From positions 1 through 32,809 of the forward strand of contig NZ_JAPSMC010000036.1 of NCBI RefSeq assembly GCF_026847645.1: a stretch of DNA of 32,809 nt. Reading direction: 5' to 3'. Positions 1 through 6,903 of this stretch are shown piece by piece. Below the pieces are notes generated by a model. That model saw only the letters and a list, made by a program, of their open reading frames with translations. It was not told the origin of the DNA and ran no database searches. The DNA is from Anoxybacillus sp. J5B_2022 (GTDB lineage Bacteria > Bacillota > Bacilli > Bacillales > Anoxybacillaceae). Every line of letters begins with the position of its first letter. Position 1 is the first letter of the stretch. The position numbers and the translations under genes are program-made.

Positions 1-42
1 TGGTTGGTCACACCCTATCCCCTACAGAAAGGGGGTGTGACC

Positions 43-138
43 ATGAAGAGCAATTTCGACGTAGAAACGGCAACGTTTATGGTCTTGCTCATCACATTGG
101 TGATTACTATCGTTGACAAAATGACTTCAAAAAAATAG
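43..138 (+). CDS. Putative holin-like type I toxin, 31 aa
   Basis: A 31-codon reading frame with a strong ribosome binding site (GGGGG about 7 bases before the ATG) encodes a single hydrophobic helix (about residues 11-24) followed by a D-K turn and a lysine-rich tail ending SKK. This is the layout of the small 'putative holin-like toxin' peptides (Hol_Tox/TxpA/Fst-like) of Firmicutes, which insert in the membrane and are held silent by a convergent antisense RNA. The stop codon lies inside a terminator hairpin, and a candidate leftward promoter lies about 150 bases downstream, matching the usual type I toxin-antitoxin arrangement. The toxin promoter lies outside the window. Toxicity is inferred from family resemblance and layout only. 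Confidence 0.7.
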   Translation: MKSNFDVETATFMVLLITLVITIVDKMTSKK

Positions 139-177
139 TAATCCACCCTGCCGCCAAGCTTTAGGTGGATTACTTTT
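137..177 (+). terminator. Terminator of the holin-like toxin gene
   Basis: An 11-bp perfect inverted repeat (AGTAATCCACC, 137-147, with its complement at 164-174) is followed by TTTT. It overlaps the toxin stop codon. In related type I loci this hairpin region is also where the antisense RNA overlaps the toxin mRNA. A second short hairpin (GACCGA/TCGGTC) follows at about 189-205. Confidence 0.65.
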
Positions 178-293
178 GCCTAACTGGTGACCGACCACTT
201 CGGTCTATACGGTTGTACCCATAAGCTATGATAACCATAACTCACTAAATAAAATATATGTGAATTTCATGTTGATTATACTCTTTTTCCTTT

Positions 294-322
294 ATTATAT
301 TTCAATTAGTTTTAAAAGTAAA
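294..322 (-). promoter_or_regulatory. Candidate leftward promoter for an antisense (antitoxin) RNA
   Basis: On the minus strand TTTACT (317-322) and TATAAT (294-299) are separated by exactly 17 bases, a good SigA-type pair. Transcription would start near 287 and run leftward into the toxin terminator, giving an antisense RNA of about 150 nt with no evident ORF. A second TATAAT on the same strand lies at 285-290. The promoter elements are visible; the RNA is inferred. Confidence 0.4.
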
Positions 323-343
323 GGGTATAGAAAAAGCGCATTC

Positions 344-388
344 CTCCCCCACTTACTCCTTTCACTCGTTGAAGTGGGGATCTTTTTT
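344..388. repeat. Stable hairpin, possible IS200/IS605-type end remnant or terminator
   Basis: TCCCCCACTT (about 345-354) pairs with AAGTGGGGA (372-380) around a 17-base loop and is followed on the plus strand by CTTTTTT. It can act as a rightward Rho-independent terminator, although no gene with a clear need for it lies just upstream. The stem sequence and its nearby A/T flanks also resemble the subterminal hairpins at the right end of IS200/IS605 (tnpB-type) elements in Bacillaceae. No tnpA or tnpB is present. The rest of 139-443 holds only the toxin terminator and the candidate antisense promoter. Confidence 0.4.
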
Positions 389-443
389 ATGCTTCTCATG
401 GATTTATGATTGCGATGAGGAGTACTGTTGTTGCATGGACAGA

Positions 444-1007
444 TTATTTAGCTTTTAATGCGCGAATTTCATTTTCTTGTTCTAGTGAGCGAAATGCGAG
501 TGATTGAAGAACGAGCTCTTGCCGCGCTTGGCTGGCGATGACATCGTCTAGTTTTCGTAGCGCTTCGGCGAGGGTTTGTTTCATGGCTGGGATTTCGTTA
601 ATGGCTTCTAACGTTTCCATCACCGCTTGTTTAATAAATGGAATGTCTGCCACATCTTCTTTCGTTGCCATCGTTTGTTCGATGCGGTTCACGCGACCTT
701 CTAGAGCCCGAATATCCTCTTTTAGCGCAGCCACATCCTCTTTCGTCGCCATTGTTTGTTCGATGTGGCTCACACGACTTTCTAGAGATTGAATATCCTC
801 TTTTAGCGCAACAACGTCCTCTTTCGTTGCCATTGTGTGTTCAATGTGTTCGATTCGTTTGCTTACAGCGACAATATCGTCTTTCGTCGCCATCGTTTGC
901 TCGATATGGCTGATACGCTTGTCCATGGCAGCGATATCGTCTTTGGTGGCCATGTTTTCACGTAAAAACGTCAATTCGTTAAAAATACGGTGCAATACTT
1001 CGTCCAT
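444..1007 (-). CDS. Coiled-coil repeat protein of unknown function, 187 aa
   Basis: A soluble helical protein with five tandem units, each beginning MATK(D/E)D(I/V) and most ending (H/R)IE(Q/H)T. The first two units are 20 residues; the third and fourth are 27 residues because they carry one extra heptad (ALKEDI-type plus LE-x-RV). The fifth runs into a non-repeated helical C-terminus (about residues 120-187). The heptad spacing of I/L/V predicts a long coiled coil. There is no signal peptide, membrane segment or catalytic motif. The start is supported by AGGAGGTG five to six bases upstream and a TATAAT at 1032-1037 on the minus strand. Short proteins with MATKEDI-type repeats are common in Bacillaceae, but I know of no assigned function. 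It is divergent from the WYL regulator gene. Confidence 0.75.
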   Translation of the reverse strand: MDEVLHRIFNELTFLRENMATKDDIAAMDKRISHIEQTMATKDDIVAVSKRIEHIEHTMATKEDVVALKEDIQSLESRVSHIEQTMATKEDVAALKEDIRALEGRVNRIEQTMATKEDVADIPFIKQAVMETLEAINEIPAMKQTLAEALRKLDDVIASQARQELVLQSLAFRSLEQENEIRALKAK

Positions 1008-1102
1008 GTTTTCACCTCCTTCTATCGTATTATTATAGCATCTGTTTATCGTTATAATCCAGCATCCAAGTTTTCTATCATTAAAAAAATGTAAGAAAAA
1101 AC

Positions 1103-1131
1103 TTTAAAATTTTTCTTGAAGTACATATAAT
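1103..1131 (+). promoter_or_regulatory. Candidate SigA promoter for the WYL regulator
   Basis: TTTAAA (1103-1108) and TATAAT (1126-1131) are separated by 17 bases. The -10 is perfect and the -35 matches TTGACA at four of six positions. It lies about 105-110 bases upstream of the first start codon of the regulator, leaving a leader of roughly 100 nt in which I see no strong structure. Confidence 0.4.
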
Positions 1132-1234
1132 GTCCAAGTAAAAATGGTAATATATTGTCGAACATGGTTATAGCACCATTTTAGGACGGTAGTAGTAAAC
1201 ATGAATGGTTGTATGGTGTTGAGGCAATGGGGGG

Positions 1235-2211
1235 ATGGATGTGGATGAACAACAATCGAAGCCGCTACGGATTTTGTCAATCTATGAGAGGCTTCGACGT
1301 GGAGAAGTGATTTCGAAAAAAATGAGGCAGAACGATTTGACGTCAACGAAAAAACCATTCAACGTGATATTGATGAGTTGCGTACATACGTTGCTGACAC
1401 GTTTCACGATTTTATAACGTTGGAGTATGACCGAAAGAAAAATGGTTACGTATTAAAGAAGAGTGAGGATGACTGGCTAACAAACGAAGAAATTCTTGTG
1501 ATTTCCAAAATATTACTTGAAAGCCGCGCATTAAAAAAGACAGAAATGGATCGGCTATTAAAAAAACTTATTTTTCAATCACACCCGCAAAATCAACGCT
1601 TTATTCAAGATGTCATCCGCAATGAACATTTTCACTATGTTTCTTTGCAGCATGATCAACCGCTCATTCAGACGATTTGGGATTTAAGTCGTGCGGTGCA
1701 CACAAAACGGGCGATCGTCATCGATTACAAAAAAGAAGGGGAAGATTCGCCAATCACAAGGAAGTTAAAACCTGTCGGAATCGTTTTCTCGGAATATTAC
1801 TTTTACTTAATCGCTTTTCTTATAGACTATGACTTTGATTTTCCAACGATTTATCGCATCGATCGCATTGTTCGTTACACCGTTACGAATGAGCATTTCC
1901 AATCCGATTATAAAAATCGGTTTGAAGAAGGAGAATTTCGCAAACGAGTGCAATTTATGCATGCGGGGGAACTAATGAAAATTACGTTTCGGTTTTGGGG
2001 ACCTTCTCTGCAAGCGATTTTAGATCGCCTGCCCACCGCAAAAGTCGTTGAAACAGATGGACAAGTATCGGTCATTGAAGCAGAAGTTTACGGACTCGGC
2101 ATTAAGATGTGGCTGTTAAGCCAGGCGCAATATTTGGAGGTAATCAAGCCGGAAGAATTTCGCGAGGAGATGAGGGAGACGATTGAGAAGATGTTGGAAA
2201 ATTACACATAA
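1235..2211 (+). pseudogene. WYL-domain transcriptional regulator, split by a -1 frameshift
   Basis: Two overlapping frames together spell one DeoR/YafY-type regulator. The first frame (ATG 1235, or more likely GTG 1241, six bases after GGGGGG) gives the start of a winged helix-turn-helix (KPLRILSIYERLRRG). It is lost after the seven-A run at 1316-1322. One extra A would continue into the second frame as NEAERFDVNEKTIQRDIDEL, the recognition-helix part, then a WYL domain (roughly 100-190 residues in) and a C-terminal WCX-like domain. WYL proteins are ligand- or nucleic-acid-sensing regulators, often beside defence genes. The second frame alone could start only at TTG 1378, without a proper ribosome binding site and without the HTH. 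It may be a true pseudogene, a sequencing error in a homopolymer, or rescued by slippage on the A run. It is a candidate regulator of the operon starting at 2406. Confidence 0.75.
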
Positions 2212-2405
2212 GGTTTCAAGAATTATCAATGTGGTTGACATTTCCCTAATAAAATTTTGAATTCAAAGGTGAATAATGATGTATGCAAGTGTACGACCTG
2301 TTTCCTTATAAGTGCATAAACTCATGAAATAGAAGGACTTAAAGAATGAAGGAATAGCCGATTGTACGAAATAGATTATAGATAGTAAATGAAGGGGAAT
2401 TATCT

Positions 2406-3968
2406 ATGAATGAAAAAAATAAGAAAAAAGATCATAGCGGACTTATTGATTCGGTCATTGGGGCAACAACTGAGAATGTTGAAAGGTATGGTAGAGCAGC
2501 GGCTGAATATATTAAGGGTTACAAGGGTAATGTTTCAGCTGACGGACACATAATTAAAAAGGGTCTTAAACAAGTAGCAGAATCCAATGTCAATCCTAAT
2601 TTTGAATATCAGAACCTTAAACAGCAAGCTGGATTCGCTGCAGAAATCCATTATGTCGATAAAACAAATGCAGATAATATAATTAACAGGAAAAATACTC
2701 GAGTAAGTAGATCAAATGATGTTGGTCTCGGGAATCATACTCAGTTTGATATTTTAGCAGTGGATGTAGATGGAAACCCAATAGTAAACGCAAATCAACC
2801 TCTATGGAGTGCACAGATGAAATTTTGTGGAGGTTATCAAACTCAAGAACAAATACAAAAAAGTTCAGAAAAACTTGTTAGAAAATTAGTAAGTAAAGAT
2901 TGGGATAGATATAGGGGAAATAAAGTTCTTGTTCCTTCTGAACAATATGAGTTAGCAAAAAAATATGCACAAGAACAATCAGAAAAGTTAAGTGCCAAAG
3001 CAAAAGAATTTCGTACAAATGGGAATTTAGAAAAAGCTAAAATGCTTGAGGATAAAGCCAAAAAATATAGGCAGGCAGCAAAGGATATTACAGACAGTGG
3101 GATAAGTTCTCGAGAAGCAATGTTTTTAAGAGAACATCCTAAATTGGCTACTGCTAAATATGTTGCTAAGACTGCCCATCATTCCGGAGTAGAGCAAGCA
3201 AAAGCCGTAGCAGTTATTTCAGCGGCAATTTCTACATCAAAAAATATTGTTTGTGTAATGAGAGGGGAAAAAGAAATTAAGGATGCATTAAAAGATGTTG
3301 CTATAGATACGGTAGGAGGAAGTACAAGTGCTTATATTATTGGTGCGAGTGATACCGCAATAAGAGGTTTTATGGCTTCAAGCAAGAATAGTATCTTTGT
3401 AAATTTATCCAAGACTAATTTGCCTGCAACAATTGCTACGGTAGGTGTCCAAGTAGGAAAATCGTTAATACGATATGCAAATGGAGAGATAGATGCAATT
3501 CAATTAGTTGAAGAGTTGGGTGAAAAAGGTACAGGGGCTATTGCAGCAAGCTGGGGAGGAGCAATTGGGACAGCTATCTTTCCAGGGGTAGGGACAGCTA
3601 TAGGTGCAATGATTGGATATATAACATCTTCAACAATATATGGTGCTGCAATGCAAGTGTTACATGAAGAACAAATTTCTGTAGAGCGTCGTGTGAGGGT
3701 TCATGCTATTGCTACAGCTGCAATTGAGTCAATGAATTCTCAACGTAGAATATTAGAAAAAATGATAAATGAATTTTACAGCAATCGAGAAATACTCTTT
3801 CAGCAGAGTTTTCAACTTATAGATTTAGCTATTAAGAACGATAATTTAGAACAATTTACTGAAGGGCTAAATAAAATAGCACTAGAGATGGGAAAAGCCT
3901 TACAGTTTAAAAATTTTGATGAGTTTAATAATTTTATGCTCAATCAAAATATAGCACTTGAATTTTAA
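2406..3968 (+). CDS. Nuclease-like protein with glycine-zipper hydrophobic tail, 520 aa
   Basis: First gene of operon A, with GAAGGGGA seven bases before the ATG. A TTGACA at 2235-2240 is the best promoter element in the 194-base upstream gap. Residues 1-60 are polar. Residues about 74-140 carry GFAAE-x-H (Glu80), FDI (Asp115) and Q-x-K (Gln137, Lys139), an order compatible with a PD-(D/E)XK-type core in which Gln replaces the second acid. An LVP-x-EQ motif follows near 175-180, then a charged helical stretch (about 180-260), alternating hydrophobic and amphipathic helices (about 262-355), and a glycine-zipper segment (about 377-415, with PGVGTAIGAMIG) able to enter membranes. The C-terminal 100 residues are helical and polar. 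It shows the same architecture as the 508-residue protein at 9350. I recognise an uncharacterised family, not a function. Neither nuclease activity nor membrane insertion is shown. Confidence 0.75.
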   Translation: MNEKNKKKDHSGLIDSVIGATTENVERYGRAAAEYIKGYKGNVSADGHIIKKGLKQVAESNVNPNFEYQNLKQQAGFAAEIHYVDKTNADNIINRKNTRVSRSNDVGLGNHTQFDILAVDVDGNPIVNANQPLWSAQMKFCGGYQTQEQIQKSSEKLVRKLVSKDWDRYRGNKVLVPSEQYELAKKYAQEQSEKLSAKAKEFRTNGNLEKAKMLEDKAKKYRQAAKDITDSGISSREAMFLREHPKLATAKYVAKTAHHSGVEQAKAVAVISAAISTSKNIVCVMRGEKEIKDALKDVAIDTVGGSTSAYIIGASDTAIRGFMASSKNSIFVNLSKTNLPATIATVGVQVGKSLIRYANGEIDAIQLVEELGEKGTGAIAASWGGAIGTAIFPGVGTAIGAMIGYITSSTIYGAAMQVLHEEQISVERRVRVHAIATAAIESMNSQRRILEKMINEFYSNREILFQQSFQLIDLAIKNDNLEQFTEGLNKIALEMGKALQFKNFDEFNNFMLNQNIALEF

Positions 3969-3995
3969 TAATTTTATAGAGGGGAGTAGATATTT

Positions 3996-5030
3996 ATGCC
4001 ATTACCGCTTATACCAATTATTTTAGGAGGAATTGCAGCATCTACTGCAGCAAAGGGTCTTAAAGACGGAATTGAGGCCAAAAGAAATATGAATGAAGCC
4101 AAAAAAGTAAATGAAGCTGCAAAAGCAATAGCTAAAGAAGCAGAAGATTTTATTGCTATGGCTAAAGATAAGACAAAAGGAGCTATAGAGGCTCTGGGAC
4201 ATGAGAAAATACGATTGCTTACCACATCTATGCATGACTTTGTAACAAGCTTCGAAAAAATTAAGAATATTAATTTAAAAAATAGTCAAGGAATTGACGA
4301 GTTAAGGAATTTTAACCCATCGAGTGAAAGTTTCAGGCAATTAAAAGAAGCTACTTTTGAAGCCAAGCAAGTCGCGGTTAACGGTCTTGCCGCTGTTGGA
4401 TCTGGTGCATTACTTGCTTATGGTACATATAGCGCTGTTATGAGCGGCTTAGGCGGTTTAATTGTTACATCTACAACAGGTACAGCACTTGGAACTCTTT
4501 CGGGAGCAGCTGCTACAAATGCAACATTAGCTTGGCTTGGTGGTGGGGCACTTACAGCTGGTGGTTTTGGTATGATGGGAGGAATGATCGTTTTAGGTGG
4601 GCTTGTTGTAGGACCAGCACTTGCAGTTGGTGGAAGTATTTTTGCAAGTCAAGCTCGTAAAGCGTTAAATGATTCTTATGCAAACTATGATAAAGCCAAG
4701 GCATTCAAGGAGCAGGCAAAAAATATTGGGGTTGCATTAAAGGGGATATTTATTAGAGCAAATCAGCTCACGGAGTTATTACAAAAACTCGATACTTATT
4801 TTGTAAATTATGTATCTAAAATGAAAGTTACAATTAATAATCGAGGAGTTGATTGGAATAATTATAGTTTAGCTGAACAACAGGACATATATAGATGCGT
4901 ACAATTAGCCCAAACAATAAAGACCGTGCTTGATACTTCTTTGTTAAAGGAAAATGGAGAATTAGAAGAGGCAACAAATAGAGTATTGGAAGATGGAAAT
5001 CGTTATTTACAGATGATTGAGCGTATGTAG
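3996..5030 (+). CDS. Glycine-rich helical-hairpin protein, possible membrane or pore protein, 344 aa
   Basis: Second gene of operon A, 27 bases after the first, with GAGGGGAG upstream of its ATG. The N-terminus (residues 1-20) is hydrophobic without a cleavage site. Residues about 25-125 are an Ala/Lys/Glu-rich amphipathic helix region. Residues about 128-218 are a long glycine/alanine-rich hydrophobic stretch with a highly patterned centre (SGAAATNATLAWLGGGAL), probably two or three buried or membrane-inserting helices. Residues 219-344 are again polar helices. This helix-hydrophobic hairpin-helix layout recalls pore-forming or membrane-remodelling proteins in general shape. I recall similar proteins as uncharacterised ORFs in variable regions of many bacteria. 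There is no enzymatic motif. Its job is presumably tied to its operon partners. Confidence 0.7.
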   Translation: MPLPLIPIILGGIAASTAAKGLKDGIEAKRNMNEAKKVNEAAKAIAKEAEDFIAMAKDKTKGAIEALGHEKIRLLTTSMHDFVTSFEKIKNINLKNSQGIDELRNFNPSSESFRQLKEATFEAKQVAVNGLAAVGSGALLAYGTYSAVMSGLGGLIVTSTTGTALGTLSGAAATNATLAWLGGGALTAGGFGMMGGMIVLGGLVVGPALAVGGSIFASQARKALNDSYANYDKAKAFKEQAKNIGVALKGIFIRANQLTELLQKLDTYFVNYVSKMKVTINNRGVDWNNYSLAEQQDIYRCVQLAQTIKTVLDTSLLKENGELEEATNRVLEDGNRYLQMIERM

Positions 5031-5056
5031 GTTAAAATGTTGAGGAGGTTATAAAA

Positions 5057-5527
5057 ATGGACGATAAGAAACGAAGAATGATTGAAAAAGAGGAAGAAAT
5101 AACCAGTGGTTCTGGTATCTGGAGTGGTTATTCAATGGGAAACGATCCAAGTAATGAGTATTCAGTTAAATATCTTAGTAGAGCAGCTGAAAAGATATGC
5201 GATAATAGAGTAAAGTGGAGGGATATCATTATCTTATTTAGTGATAGTTCCTTCGGTGAAGGTAAATCAGGATTTGTTTTATCTACTGATGGAATATATG
5301 TAAAGTCATCATTAAATAAACACTCAAAATTTAGTGTTCAATACTCTGATATTGATTTTGTATTTTATGATACGCTTGAAAGTAAGCCTGTACTTAAAAT
5401 ATACACGAAATATGATGATTGTAAAATTATTGATCACCCATGGTTTAATTTAGAGGTATTATGTGATCTGATTGATGCAATGAAAGAAATAGCAGACGAG
5501 TATGATAATCTTAAATTAGAGTGGTAG
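5057..5527 (+). CDS. Small protein with PH-like C-terminal domain, 156 aa
   Basis: Third gene of operon A, 26 bases after the second, with a strong GAGGAGG ribosome binding site eight bases before the ATG. The first 45 residues are charged and low-complexity. From about residue 50 the pattern resembles bacterial PH-like modules: a helix, then IIILFSDSSFGEGKSGFVLS, DGIYVKSS and a Y-x-DID strand, ending in a C-terminal helix (about 130-152). Such modules usually bind a protein partner or membrane rather than catalyse. It is soluble, with no signal peptide. Its tight placement suggests an adaptor or immunity-like partner for the two larger proteins; that is inference. Confidence 0.65.
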   Translation: MDDKKRRMIEKEEEITSGSGIWSGYSMGNDPSNEYSVKYLSRAAEKICDNRVKWRDIIILFSDSSFGEGKSGFVLSTDGIYVKSSLNKHSKFSVQYSDIDFVFYDTLESKPVLKIYTKYDDCKIIDHPWFNLEVLCDLIDAMKEIADEYDNLKLEW

Positions 5528-5615
5528 GCTTATCAATTCTACTATTAGGGATAAATCATGTTGGATGGGGAATCTTTAAGTTGGATTTTACTTTTCGAAG
5601 TGAGAAACGATAAAC

Positions 5616-6446
5616 ATGAGAAAACTTTTATCTTTATTTTTCGCATTTGGATTGTTGCTTGTAGCAGCTGGTTGCTCATCCGAACAATCATCCACCAGCA
5701 AAAATGACGACAAAAAACAAGAATCGAAAGAACCATTGTCAAAAGAAGAATTTACTAAAATGATTTCTAACCCAGATAAGTATAAGGGCTCTAAAGTGGA
5801 TTTTTACGCTAAAATTTTTGTTGAACCAGAGAAGGATGATGATGGAATTTACATTCAAGCATTTGCTGATCCAAAAAATAGCGAACAGAATGTGATTGTT
5901 GTAGCTGACCCGAAGACTGATGTGAAAAATGAAGACATCATTCATGTAGTTGGAACTGTTAGAGAATCATTTGAAGGTGAAAACGCACTAGGTGGAAAAG
6001 TTACTGCTCCAATTATTGACGCAGAAAAAGTGGAAAAGACAGATTATGTAACGACGTTCTCCAAACCAATTAAAACTATTGAAGTAAATAAAGAAATCAA
6101 TCAGCATGGTTATATCGTAAAATTGAATAAAGTAGAGATTGCAGAAGATGAAACAAGAGCGTATGTTACGATTTCAAACCAGAGCAATGCCAAAATTAAT
6201 TTCTGGGAGCATAATGCAAAGCTTTTAGTAGGTAATACACAACATGAGAAAGCGGATAACTTTGAGGCAGGATATCCTGAAATTCCGACAGATATTTTAC
6301 CAAAAACAAATGTAGAAGCAATTATTCCTTTTCCGGCTATCGATGCAAATGAACAAGTAATTAAATTTTATTTTGAAGGAAGTTCTGAAAACTATGATAT
6401 TAATATTGAGCCATTCCAATTCGAAGTAAGCATTGCTCAACAGTAA
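5616..6446 (+). CDS. Predicted lipoprotein with OB-fold-like domain, 276 aa
   Basis: The N-terminus has two basic residues, a hydrophobic core and the lipobox LVAAGC with Cys20, so the mature protein is expected to be lipid-anchored on the outer face of the membrane. A Ser/Lys/Asp-rich linker (21-45) follows. Residues about 46-135 resemble the tRNA_anti-like OB-fold domain of secreted Firmicute proteins (an SKEEF-x-KMISNPDKYKG start, then alternating strands ending in VVGTV). Residues about 150-270 form a second beta-rich domain like the DUF4352/telokin-like group. It stands alone between the two operons, 88 bases after operon A, with only a weak ribosome binding site. Role unknown; it may not belong to the neighbouring systems. 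Confidence 0.7.
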   Translation: MRKLLSLFFAFGLLLVAAGCSSEQSSTSKNDDKKQESKEPLSKEEFTKMISNPDKYKGSKVDFYAKIFVEPEKDDDGIYIQAFADPKNSEQNVIVVADPKTDVKNEDIIHVVGTVRESFEGENALGGKVTAPIIDAEKVEKTDYVTTFSKPIKTIEVNKEINQHGYIVKLNKVEIAEDETRAYVTISNQSNAKINFWEHNAKLLVGNTQHEKADNFEAGYPEIPTDILPKTNVEAIIPFPAIDANEQVIKFYFEGSSENYDINIEPFQFEVSIAQQ

Positions 6447-6454
6447 AATGGTGA

Positions 6455-6491
6455 AGTGAGGGAATTGTGAGTAAATCAACATTCCCTCGCT
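6455..6491 (+). terminator. Hairpin after the lipoprotein gene, weak terminator
   Basis: AGTGAGGGAAT (6455-6465) pairs over 11 positions, one of them G-U, with ATTCCCTCGCT (6481-6491) across a 15-base loop, starting nine bases after the lipoprotein stop codon. No T tract follows, so it may be a 3'-stabilising hairpin rather than an intrinsic terminator. Confidence 0.4.
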
Positions 6492-6690
6492 GTCCTATAA
6501 ATTACAATGTATAGACTATTCGTATTAATTTGACATGATGGACAACTCAAAATAAAAATTCCATTAAGTGAAGCATGTATAAAATATATGAATTTTTGGA
6601 TGAAACAGTTTTTGATTTTATATTTATGTTGTAAAGTTTGTTGGGAAGCTAGCTTTTGACATAGAAGACATCATTACCTATAGAAACAAG

Positions 6691-6735
6691 AGGAGGAGTT
6701 TCTCGAAGAATTCTCCTGTAGGAAATTTTTCGAGA
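6691..6735 (+). promoter_or_regulatory. Two mutually exclusive hairpins in the operon B upstream region
   Basis: TCTCGAAGAATT (6701-6712) pairs with AATTTTTCGAGA (6724-6735) as a long stem with one G-U pair. An alternative stem uses AGGAGGA (6691-6697) with TTCTCCT (6711-6717). The two overlap and cannot form together. The rest of the 457-base gap 6447-6903 holds the hairpin at 6455-6491, an inverted repeat CATCAAC/GTTGATG (6794-6800 and 6815-6821) that could be an operator, and the promoter at 6853-6879. I see no ORF in it. Confidence 0.35.
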
Positions 6736-6852
6736 GGCCTTTAGACATATTTATCATGTTTGACGATAGATCACTATGATATAAAAAACGTATCATCAAC
6801 GTAAGAAAACGAATGTTGATGAGATATTGTCTTATGGTGGTATATAGAATCG

Positions 6853-6879
6853 TTGTAACACAGTGGAAAATGGTATAAT
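6853..6879 (+). promoter_or_regulatory. Extended -10 promoter of operon B
   Basis: TATAAT (6874-6879) is preceded by TGG, forming an extended -10 (TGnTATAAT). TTGTAA (6853-6858) lies 15 bases upstream, a short spacing that an extended -10 tolerates. It sits 24 bases before the ATG of the first operon B gene, with GGAGGGAGA between them. Confidence 0.6.
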
Positions 6880-6903
6880 TGTCAAATTTATGGAGGGAGA
6901 GAC

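Noticed and set aside
640-960. Tandem nucleotide repeats that could look like a CRISPR array
   Set aside because: The repeats are imperfect, in frame and encode the MATK-type coiled-coil units; there are no unique spacers.
538-1038. Three rightward ORFs opposite the repeat protein
   Set aside because: They are antisense images of the repeats, without ribosome binding sites.
1378-2211. Independent WYL protein starting at TTG 1378
   Set aside because: No ribosome binding site, and the upstream frame supplies the missing HTH exactly across a seven-A run, so a frameshift explains it better.
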